A stretch of DNA of 9,860 nucleotides from JBDRGC01 sp043818215 (GTDB lineage Bacteria; Chloroflexota; Anaerolineae; Anaerolineales; UBA11858), in the NCBI GenBank assembly GCA_043818215.1, contig JBDRGC010000434.1:1-9860 (forward strand), in the 5' to 3' direction. The position numbers were made by a program, and so were the translations under genes. Shown here one piece after another: positions 1-5,232 of this stretch (its first letter is position 1; each line of letters begins with the position of its first letter). The notes beneath the pieces were generated by a model. The model was not told the origin of the DNA, did not search any database, and saw only the letters and a program-made list of their open reading frames with translations.

Positions 1-2
1 CA

Positions 3-132
3 GCAAAGTCGCCAAGGTTTCTACCCCGGCCCTCACCCAAATCCTCTCCCACGAGGCGAGGGAGCTTTTTCCCCCTCTCCCCGTGGGAGAGGGTTGGGGT
101 GAGGGCCGGGGTAGAAACCTTGGCGACTTTGC
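3..132. repeat. Long hairpin-forming inverted repeat
   Basis: Positions 3-38 and 97-132 are perfect reverse complements over 36 bp. Inside them, 43-53 (cctctcccacg) pairs perfectly with 82-92, so the whole block folds into one nearly continuous hairpin with a loop at about 54-81. The inner part has the CCCTCACCC / CTCTCCC ... GGGAGAGGG / GGGTGAGGG pattern of a widespread dispersed bacterial repeat. The outer arm carries a further GCAAAGTCGCCAAGGTTTCT extension. No coding capacity fits. It is probably a dispersed non-coding palindromic repeat. Confidence 0.9.
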
Positions 133-273
133 CGGCCGAACCGGGAATTGCTGCCGTCCCTCCGAGCTTACTCAACCGGCGCTACACTCAAATTTAGAAA
201 TGGGCAAGTTATTTAATCACCGTTCCTTACCAATCTACAAACTGCCAATTTACCAATCACAAGGAGACTCACA

Positions 274-306
274 ATGTTTATCGAACTTCACCTCATTCAA
301 AACTTT
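274..306 (+). pseudogene. 5' stub of a cas7/cse4 (CRISPR effector) gene
   Basis: A ribosome binding site (AAGGAG, 261-266) precedes an ATG at 274. The first 11 codons read MFIELHLIQNF, after which the frame runs into unrelated sequence and stops at 367-369. The residues closely match the N-terminus of Cas7/Cse4/CasC backbone proteins of type I-E-like CRISPR systems, where this strand is followed by a conserved APSNLNRDD segment. That segment is missing here. The similarity stops within about 4 nt of where similarity to a GH13 gene on the opposite strand begins (310), as expected at a recombination or deletion junction. No other cas gene and no CRISPR array is in the window. The match is short and is recalled from family knowledge, so the identification is tentative. 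Confidence 0.4.
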
Positions 307-309
307 TCC

Positions 310-620
310 CTCACCCGCCAGCACCCGGTCGTGATACTCATTTACCAACTCTCTGAGTTCCTGCATTAAGGTGACATCCTCAGGCTGATTCACTCCGCGC
401 TGGTGGCTTCCTGCAACAAACGCCGGAAGTCAGTCAGGCTGCCGTACTCAGGAGCAACATTGTGATAATCGGCGATATCATAGCCGCAATCCACCTGCGG
501 AGAGGGATAATGGGGGGAGAGCCAGATGGCGCCAATACCTGGCTCCTGCAGGTAGTCCAGCCTGGCGATGATACCTGGCAGGTCGCCAATGCCGTCGCCG
601 CTGCTGTCGGTGAAGCTGCG
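310..620 (-). pseudogene. GH13 alpha-glucosidase / alpha-amylase family remnant
   Basis: Reading the minus strand from 620, the frame gives RSFTDSSGDGIGDLPG, then LDYLQEPGIGAIWLSPHYPS, then CGYDIADY and EYGSLTDFRRLL, ending at a TGA at 390-392. This is the N-terminal catalytic-barrel region of oligo-1,6-glucosidase/alpha-glucosidase-type GH13 enzymes, which hydrolyse alpha-linked glucosides. From 390 a different frame continues with NQPEDVTLMQELRELVNEYH and DRVLAGE. In the family this lies far downstream and ends at the GE that carries the general acid/base glutamate. The intervening segment, with the catalytic nucleophile Asp, is absent; family length suggests well over 100 residues are lost. 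The N-terminus before RSF is also missing, and a TAA lies 3 codons upstream. The gene is therefore broken by deletion and frameshift and cannot make an active enzyme. Confidence 0.85.
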
Positions 621-635
621 GGCGGGACTTTAGAC

Positions 636-671
636 AAAAAAATGGCTGGCCCAGATATTCCTGGACCAGCC
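636..671 (-). terminator. Rho-independent terminator of the higBA operon
   Basis: On the minus strand an 11-bp stem (661-671 pairing with 644-654, one T-G wobble) encloses a 6-nt loop and is followed by seven T residues (A tract at 636-642 on the plus strand). It begins 10 nt after the antitoxin stop codon, as expected for an operon terminator. Confidence 0.9.
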
Positions 672-680
672 TCTTTTACT

Positions 681-986
681 TTACACATTTACCAACGTGG
701 AGCGAGTCACATCCCAAACAACATCAGGATGTTTCTCTGCCACCTGGAGCAGCACACGGGCAGCCCCACGAGGCTTGCGACGGCCCTGCTCCCAGTTTTG
801 CAGTGTGTCCTCACTGATCCCCAACAGTGCAGCAAACTGATATTGGGACAGTTCGAAACGTTCACGAATTTGCTTTATATTTAATGCGCCCATCTCGAAA
901 GCTCGCGCCGGGGTTCGTTCACCACGTAGAATTGCACTCCCCTCCCGAACACTTTCCAGAAGTTCACCAAACAATTCATCATTCAT
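681..986 (-). CDS. higA: HigA/NadS-like XRE-family antitoxin
   Basis: This 101-residue protein has an N-terminal dimerisation/toxin-wrapping part (about 1-35) and an XRE-type helix-turn-helix DNA-binding domain (about 36-90). Within that domain, IRERFELSQYQFAALLGIS gives helices 1-2 of the fold and TLQNWEQGRRKPRG gives the recognition helix and loop. Proteins of this size and layout neutralise RelE-superfamily HigB toxins and repress their own operon. The ATG at 986 overlaps the toxin stop in an ATGA. It has a strong Shine-Dalgarno (GGAGGAAT, complement of 991-998) inside the toxin gene, so translation is coupled and the antitoxin can be made in excess. Toxin-first gene order is typical of higBA. 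A terminator follows immediately. The family call is firm; the exact subfamily name is less certain. Confidence 0.88.
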   Translation of the reverse strand: MNDELFGELLESVREGSAILRGERTPARAFEMGALNIKQIRERFELSQYQFAALLGISEDTLQNWEQGRRKPRGAARVLLQVAEKHPDVVWDVTRSTLVNV

Positions 987-1300
987 TTATATTCCTCCGT
1001 TACGATTTGCCTCAATATACGAAGTTGGGTCGGGGTTAGATCGCTCCGCTCATTCTTCCTAAAGACAAATAACATCAAGATGGTATCTTGAGCAACAGCC
1101 CAATAATAGATCACCCGCGCGCCACCACGTTTACCGGCTCCTTGCACGCGCCAGCGCGCTTTACGAAGACCGCCCCCACCGGGAATTAGTACACCAAGGT
1201 CTGGCCGCGACACCAATGCGTGTTGGAGCAAGCGGTACTCATCATCTGTAAGCAGTTCAACGACGCGCCGGGTGAATATACTGGTTTCAACGATTTTCAT
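983..1300 (-). CDS. higB: HigB-2/RelE-family mRNA interferase toxin
   Basis: The protein has 105 residues, the usual size for RelE-superfamily toxins, which cut mRNA in the ribosome A site. The sequence shows the HigB-2-type signature: IPGGGGLRKARW (39-50), then GKRGGARVIYYW (56-67), and a C-terminal LFVFRKNERSDLT (77-89). The basic residues R46, K47, K57, R58, R62, K82 and R85 are the plausible RNA-binding and catalytic set, by family analogy. The start at 1300 lies 20 nt from the -10 element of a strong promoter and has only a weak ribosome binding site (GGAT about 10 nt upstream), compared with the strong site of the antitoxin. The module looks intact: both genes are full length and have operator, promoter and terminator. 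Confidence 0.88.
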   Translation of the reverse strand: MKIVETSIFTRRVVELLTDDEYRLLQHALVSRPDLGVLIPGGGGLRKARWRVQGAGKRGGARVIYYWAVAQDTILMLFVFRKNERSDLTPTQLRILRQIVTEEYK

Positions 1301-1317
1301 GGTTATTATCCAAAAAT

Positions 1318-1349
1318 ATAGTATACGCTACTGGCGTATACTATGTCAA
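1318..1349 (-). promoter_or_regulatory. higBA promoter with embedded palindromic operator
   Basis: On the minus strand a consensus -35 TTGACA (complement of 1344-1349) and -10 TATACT (complement of 1320-1325) are 18 nt apart. An 11-bp perfect inverted repeat, ATAGTATACGC (1318-1328) with GCGTATACTAT (1334-1344) around a 5-nt spacer, covers the -10 and the whole spacer. A second, shorter palindrome, AGTATG/CATACT (1349-1364), abuts the -35. Bound antitoxin would block RNA polymerase, the standard autoregulation of such operons. The sites are seen directly; binding by this HigA is inferred. Confidence 0.85.
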
Positions 1350-1437
1350 GTATGTATCCATACTGTCAACGCAAGCGTAGATCTCTGACCGGTTTGCGTT
1401 AGATGGTACTCGAAGTTGAGTGCATTCGATTTGAGTC

Positions 1438-1475
1438 AAAAGCCCGGTCATCACCAAACATGCTGATGACCGGGC
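1438..1475 (-). terminator. Terminator hairpin of the unidentified minus-strand gene
   Basis: A 12-bp perfect stem (1442-1453 with 1464-1475, gcccggtcatca) has a 10-nt loop. On the minus strand it is followed by TTTT. It starts 10 nt after the stop codon at 1486-1488, so it fits as that gene's terminator and suggests the gene end is authentic. Confidence 0.65.
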
Positions 1476-1485
1476 AGTCTAAAGT

Positions 1486-1749
1486 TTAGAAGAATGTCAT
1501 CTGGGCTTCCGCAGCCACAGGCTTACACCGTCGCCGCACCCTGACCCTGATACCGCCACTGGAGATACCCTCAGATGCCACGCACTCATCCTGAGTCGTC
1601 GCAGCGCAGGGATAGCCATCGGACTGGTTGCCGTGAGTGAACCCATCGGCGAGGCCGTGTACGAGCATCTGCTGGTCCGGTCGGAAGTGGGAGTTGCTGG
1701 TCCACGACGTCAGGGCGAGGAAGATGACCATGGCCAGGTTGGTGCTCAA
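1486..1749 (-). CDS. Hypothetical protein, probably a truncated 3' end
   Basis: This frame encodes 87 residues from a TTG at 1749. It is open for 11 more codons before a TGA at 1783-1785. I do not recognise the protein. A hydrophobic run near the start (NLAMVIFLALTSW) could be part of a membrane segment or signal peptide. It is followed by a polar domain with two Cys (YPCAATTQDECV) and an Arg-rich patch (RVRVRRR). Third codon positions are strongly G/C-rich in this frame, and a terminator follows the stop, both of which argue for a real coding frame. No convincing start codon or ribosome binding site is visible, so it may be the 3' remnant of a longer gene cut near 1785. Overlapping frames on both strands look like shadows. 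Confidence 0.4.
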   Translation of the reverse strand: MSTNLAMVIFLALTSWTSNSHFRPDQQMLVHGLADGFTHGNQSDGYPCAATTQDECVASEGISSGGIRVRVRRRCKPVAAEAQMTFF

Positions 1750-1873
1750 GGAACTCCAGCGCCGCCAGTCCGTATGGTAAACTCAATCCAAGGGAATTCA
1801 GACGCTGGTTGGTGTGTGTGGGGGATGTTGCGCCCCACGCGGAGACGTTTTCGTTTGGAGAGAAAAATATTGG

Positions 1874-1940
1874 GCGCGGATTGACGCGAATGAACGCGGA
1901 TTCTTGAAAATACAATCCGGCAAATCCTGAAAATCCGTGC
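1874..1940. repeat. Degenerate 'CACGGATT' inverted repeat, copy A
   Basis: The left side (1874-1902) repeats the unit (a/g)CGCGGATT, and the right side (1914-1940) carries the complementary units AATCCGG, AATCCTG and AATCCGTGC. It resembles the repeats at 2492-2537 and 4452-4540. It lies just upstream of the gene starting at 1960. Confidence 0.55.
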
Positions 1941-1959
1941 CAAAAAAAGGAGCAAAACG

Positions 1960-2418
1960 ATGGCAGCAGATTACGTACAAATCGCAGCAACATTGGCCGC
2001 ATACCTGGCCCCGTTCACCCCCTATTTAATAGAAGGCGGGAAAAAGTTTGCCGGAGAAACGGGTAAGGCCGCCTGGGAAAAATCACAGGAACTTTGGAAA
2101 AAGATTAAAACGCGCTTCGAAGATGATAAAGATATAACCGAAGCGGCCCAAGCCGTGGCGATTAATCCTGAAAATGAGGGGTTTCAATCATTACTGGCAA
2201 AAGCCTTGGCTGCACGATTAAACGAATCACCCGAGTTTGCTGACGAATTACTTGCCCTGATTGGTGGACAGGAAGCAGTCCAGAAAATCAAAGCAGATAA
2301 AAGTAGCTGGATTGAAAATGTAACGCAGGAGATCATTGGTGGCGGAAACGCCAATCAAGTAATTGAAGCCAGTGACGACAGCGTGGTTACTGGTGTTAGG
2401 CAGAGTGTAAAACGCTAA
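1960..2418 (+). CDS. Small helical protein of unknown function with Gly/Asn tail
   Basis: The protein has 152 residues. The start ATG is preceded by AGGAG (1948-1952) at 7 nt, a good ribosome binding site. I cannot name the family. The N-terminus (about 4-30) is a hydrophobic/amphipathic helix with the pattern AATLAAYLAPFTPYLIEGGKK. Residues about 31-110 are highly charged and helical (KAAWEKSQELWKKIKTRF, then EGFQSLLAKALAARL). The last 26 residues switch to GGGNANQVIEASDDSVVTGV, a Gly/Asn-rich, beta-like pattern. Similar small proteins, with a helical domain and an 'iG.GN..i.gs....v' tail, occur in cyanobacteria and Chloroflexota, often near signalling or conflict-system genes. That is recollection rather than a search result. 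No partner gene is adjacent on this strand. No signal peptide is evident. Confidence 0.75.
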   Translation: MAADYVQIAATLAAYLAPFTPYLIEGGKKFAGETGKAAWEKSQELWKKIKTRFEDDKDITEAAQAVAINPENEGFQSLLAKALAARLNESPEFADELLALIGGQEAVQKIKADKSSWIENVTQEIIGGGNANQVIEASDDSVVTGVRQSVKR

Positions 2419-2491
2419 TCCATGCCCAAATGCTATATCGAAGAGGGCGCATATAACGTTTGGGGGAGTGTCCAGATGCAACCATGGAATT

Positions 2492-2537
2492 CACCGATTT
2501 CACTGATTTTTAACACCTTTTATCCGTGCAATCCGTG
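2492..2537. repeat. Degenerate 'CACGGATT' inverted repeat, copy B
   Basis: Positions 2492-2507 (caccgatttcactgat) and 2522-2537 (atccgtgcaatccgtg) are complementary at 13 of 16 positions around a 14-nt loop. A further AATCCGTGG follows at 2559-2567. The gap 2419-2682 otherwise holds no gene I can support. Confidence 0.6.
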
Positions 2538-2621
2538 ACATCGTGCCATTCAGGGTAAATCCGTGGTTACTTTACCGTGCTCCCTCAACTTCTGTATACG
2601 CCCAGTTGTGGGAGGAGAGGA

Positions 2622-2650
2622 TTGACGATTGATGATTGCAGACTTATGAA
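2622..2650 (+). promoter_or_regulatory. Possible promoter of the abiE operon
   Basis: TTGACG (2622-2627) and TATGAA (2645-2650) are separated by 17 nt. This would place the transcript start about 26 nt before the ATG at 2683. An alternative -10 (TAGAAT, 2670-2675) has no good -35 and would give a nearly leaderless mRNA. This is motif matching only. Confidence 0.3.
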
Positions 2651-2682
2651 ATGATTGCCTTTTGTATGGTAGAATCTATTGC

Positions 2683-3534
2683 ATGAATAGAACGACGCAT
2701 ATAAAAGGTAATCATCGTGCAAACAAAACCCTAGGGCCAGTCAGTGGTGGACTGTTGCTCTCCCTGAGCGCGATGGGAAAAACCATATTTACCATTGCCG
2801 ATGCCCAGGCTATCACCAGAAAGTCTTACAAATCCACCGCAGCGTTGCTCGGACAACTGGCCCGGAAGAAATGGCTGGTGCGGTTGAAGCCGGGCAAATA
2901 TCTGATCGTGCCCCTGGAAGCCGGGCTGGAGGGCATCCCGATGGTTGACCGGTACGTCATCGCCCGAGAGGTGCTTTCTCCACTGCCTCACTACATCTCC
3001 CATTACAGCGCGTTGGAATTGCACGAAATGACCACCCAGCCGGTCAATATGGTTTACGCAACTGTACCCCGCCAGCGATCCAGCCGCAGTATCGCCGGGA
3101 ATAAATACCGCTTCATCTACGCCAACCTCCAGGCTTTTTGGGGTTGGGAGAACCGCTGGGTAACCGAGAATGAGCAAGTACACGTCAGCGATCTGGAGAA
3201 AACTCTGCTGGATTGCGCCGCACGGCCTCATCTTTGCGGCGGCATCGGGGAACTGGCGAAAGGGCTTTGGCTGCGCAAAGCTGATCTGGACGAAAGCCGT
3301 CTGGTTGCTCACGCGCAACGATTGAATCACAGAGCCGCCACCAAGCGCGTTGGCTTCCTGCTGGAAACCTACGACTTGGGCCAACCCGAGACCCTGGCGG
3401 CGTTACAAACCCTCACCAATCGGCGCTATGCGCCCCTCGACCCGACCCTGCCAGATGAAGGCTTATACCGCGCCCGCTGGCATCTGCGGGTCAATCTCGA
3501 TCCGGAGGAGCTGCGCGCCATCGTGTGGACATAA
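2683..3534 (+). CDS. abiEi: AbiEi-family antitoxin / transcriptional regulator
   Basis: The protein has 283 residues from the ATG at 2683. An in-frame TTG at 2662 is possible but would overlap the likely promoter, and no clear Shine-Dalgarno precedes either start. The N-terminal part (about 24-78) is a winged helix: FTIADAQAITRKSYKSTAAL is the helix-turn-helix and LVRLKPGKYLIVP the wing. The middle and C-terminal part (about 85-283) matches the AbiEi C-terminal domain, with HYISHYSALELHEMTTQPVN, HVSDLEKTLLDCAARPHLCG and a final LDPEELRAIVWT. AbiEi proteins repress the abiE operon and counteract the nucleotidyltransferase toxin AbiEii without binding it stably (type IV toxin-antitoxin, also phage abortive infection). 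The toxin gene follows after 4 nt, confirming the pair. A 217-codon open frame on the opposite strand is a shadow. Confidence 0.9.
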   Translation: MNRTTHIKGNHRANKTLGPVSGGLLLSLSAMGKTIFTIADAQAITRKSYKSTAALLGQLARKKWLVRLKPGKYLIVPLEAGLEGIPMVDRYVIAREVLSPLPHYISHYSALELHEMTTQPVNMVYATVPRQRSSRSIAGNKYRFIYANLQAFWGWENRWVTENEQVHVSDLEKTLLDCAARPHLCGGIGELAKGLWLRKADLDESRLVAHAQRLNHRAATKRVGFLLETYDLGQPETLAALQTLTNRRYAPLDPTLPDEGLYRARWHLRVNLDPEELRAIVWT

Positions 3535-3538
3535 TGCC

Positions 3539-4342
3539 ATGATTACTACAGCTGAAATTGCCAGAACAGCTCATCAAACCAACGTAGGTGATCGGGTGAT
3601 CGAAAAAGACTATGTGTTGAGCTGGCTGCTGGTCGCCATCGCAGAAAGCGAACTGTCGCGTAGCCTGATATTCAAAGGTGGAACGGCTCTTAAGCGCGTA
3701 TATTATCCGGATTATCGCTTTTCAGAGGACCTGGACTTCACCCTCAACACCGATCTGACCCACGACGATCTGGTTACTGCGTTTGCCGCGCTGTTCCCGG
3801 AACTGAAAAAGCGGTTAAATCTGACGATGTCCATACGAAGCGCCGAACAAAACGTCTACGAAAGCAGCACACTGCTTTTAAACCACATTGGGCCATTGAA
3901 GGCCCGCCCCGGCGCACGTCATTTGAAGGTGGACATCACGTGGGGAGAGTTGATGTGCTATCCATACCAGGAACGACACCTCATAGCCCCATACAGCGAT
4001 TACCCATCTGGTGTTGCTCTATATGCTTACTCACTGGAGGAAATCCTGATCGAAAAGCTCTGTGCGTTGATAGGCCGGACCGAACCCCGCGATTTGTACG
4101 ACGTTTACTGGCTCCTTGAGCGGGGGAACGTCGATCTCGTTTTTGTGCCTGCTAACTTCACGGCTAAATGCCAACATAAAGGTCAAGACCCGGCGCTCAT
4201 GGCTGAAGCTCTGACCAGAAAGGAGCGCATCTTTGCCCGGCTGTGGGATACGCGCCTGGCGGTGCAGGTGTCCGATTTGCCGCACCTGAATGATGTGATG
4301 CGAGTCGTGCGGCGGCATTTGCGAGGATTGGGATTGGTTTAG
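3539..4342 (+). CDS. abiEii: AbiEii-family nucleotidyltransferase toxin
   Basis: The protein has 267 residues from the ATG at 3539, which lies 4 nt after the antitoxin stop. The long upstream in-frame extension overlaps abiEi and is not used. The DNA polymerase beta-like nucleotidyltransferase signature is complete: motif I FKGGTALKR (45-53), motif II RFSEDLDF (60-67, metal-binding D64 and D66), motif III EEILIEKLCAL (167-177, K173), and motif IV RDLYDVYWLL (184-193). These are the four conserved AbiEii motifs. Family members transfer nucleotides to tRNA or other targets, arresting growth; some abort phage infection. All catalytic residues are present, so the toxin looks functional. Length is normal for the shorter, chromosomally common subgroup. 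Positions 4343-4451, downstream, hold no recognisable gene. Confidence 0.92.
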   Translation: MITTAEIARTAHQTNVGDRVIEKDYVLSWLLVAIAESELSRSLIFKGGTALKRVYYPDYRFSEDLDFTLNTDLTHDDLVTAFAALFPELKKRLNLTMSIRSAEQNVYESSTLLLNHIGPLKARPGARHLKVDITWGELMCYPYQERHLIAPYSDYPSGVALYAYSLEEILIEKLCALIGRTEPRDLYDVYWLLERGNVDLVFVPANFTAKCQHKGQDPALMAEALTRKERIFARLWDTRLAVQVSDLPHLNDVMRVVRRHLRGLGLV

Positions 4343-4451
4343 GAGAAAAGATGGGCGTGGACGTGCTGCACCACCCCCGCCTCCTTCCCCAGGAAATACC
4401 AGAGACCCATAATTAGATATTAGACTTGTTCCTAAATAAGTCGGCAAAGAA

Positions 4452-4540
4452 TTTTGTACACGGATTCACACGGATTTCACGGATACAGCGAAATAATAAA
4501 GAGAAAAATCCGTGGTATCCGTGAAATCCGTGTACAAAAA
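4452..4540. repeat. 'CACGGATTTCACGGAT' inverted repeat, copy C
   Basis: The right arm 4515-4540 is the complement of TTTTGTACA (4452-4460) joined to CGGATTTCACGGATAC (4471-4486). The left arm carries an extra 10-nt unit (4461-4470), so the hairpin has one bulge. AT-rich sequence forms the loop and a run of A/T lies at both bases. It separates abiEii from the bacillithiol operon and could act as a terminator in either direction. Confidence 0.8.
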
Positions 4541-4590
4541 AACCGTCATCGTTATTGGGGAACAACTCTATTCATTCTTTAGGAGAAACT

Positions 4591-5232
4591 ATGTTTGTAA
4601 AGCAATTTCGTGTTGGCGGTGACCGCAACTTTGGTTACCTGGTCGCCGACGATAAAACTAGAAAGGCGGCCGTCATCGATCCCGCTTTTTCCCCGGAGCG
4701 GATTGTCGATTTCGCCCGCCAGCACCAATATCAGATCGTATACGTGTTCAACACTCACGATCACTTCGATCACACCAACGGCAACGCTGCCATCGAACGA
4801 TTAACTAGCAAACGCCCGCTCTTGTTCGGAAGCGATGACCCGGAAACCGGTATCACCGTCGAGGATGGAACACGCCTTCCATTGGGAGACTTGGAGATCA
4901 CCGTTTTGCATACCCCCGGTCACACTGCCGATTCGATCTGCATCTACGTTGGTGACGCCGTTTTCACAGGTGATACCTTGTTTGTTGGCAAGGTAGGCGG
5001 CACGGACTTTGGCAACGCGGCCAGGGCCGAATACGATTCCCTGCACAACAAGCTCCTCACTCTACCGGGTGAAACTAACGTCTTCCCGGGGCACGATTAC
5101 GGCAGCGAGTCTCAGTCCACCATCGCTCGAGAAAGCGAAACGAATCCCTTTCTCACGCAGCCCGACTATGATTCTTTTGTGCATCTGAAACGAAACTGGG
5201 CAGCCTACAAACAGGAGCATGGAATCGCATGA
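4591..5232 (+). CDS. MBL-fold persulfide dioxygenase / glyoxalase II-like hydrolase
   Basis: The protein has 213 residues and starts at the ATG 4591, with AGGAG 5 nt upstream. It is a metallo-beta-lactamase-fold enzyme of the ETHE1/GloB group. The metal-binding THDHFDH is at 55-61 (H56, H58, D60, H61). Further ligands are H111 (TPGHT), D128 (TGDTLF) and H168 (FPGHDYG). The GDTLFVGKVGGTDFG segment and PGHDYGSESQSTIARESETNPF follow the ETHE1 persulfide dioxygenase pattern, but the usual Arg of GRTDF is Gly (G137). Such enzymes oxidise a thiol persulfide to sulfite or hydrolyse a thioester of glutathione or a substitute thiol. In this operon the natural thiol is probably bacillithiol or its methyl form, acting in the cytoplasm. 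The stop overlaps the methyltransferase start by 4 nt. The fold is certain; dioxygenase versus hydrolase is not. Confidence 0.88.
   Translation: MFVKQFRVGGDRNFGYLVADDKTRKAAVIDPAFSPERIVDFARQHQYQIVYVFNTHDHFDHTNGNAAIERLTSKRPLLFGSDDPETGITVEDGTRLPLGDLEITVLHTPGHTADSICIYVGDAVFTGDTLFVGKVGGTDFGNAARAEYDSLHNKLLTLPGETNVFPGHDYGSESQSTIARESETNPFLTQPDYDSFVHLKRNWAAYKQEHGIA

Noticed and set aside
83..334. 83-codon plus-strand open frame
   Set aside because: It starts inside the hairpin repeat and runs through the cas7-like start and the GH13 remnant in a frame with no protein-like composition.
462..884. 140-codon plus-strand open frame
   Set aside because: It is antisense to the GH13 remnant, the terminator and the antitoxin gene, all of which have strong independent support on the minus strand.
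1586..2002. 138-codon minus-strand open frame and its plus-strand counterpart at 1633-1884
   Set aside because: Low-quality composition, crosses the start of the well-supported gene at 1960 and a repeat, and lacks the third-position bias of the 1486-1749 frame.
2422..2538. Short plus-strand frame beginning MPKCYIEEG
   Set aside because: It has no ribosome binding site, and its second half is the degenerate inverted repeat. Coding cannot be supported.
2731..3384. 217-codon minus-strand open frame opposite abiEi
   Set aside because: The plus strand encodes a full AbiEi with conserved motifs. The reverse frame is a shadow produced by codon bias.
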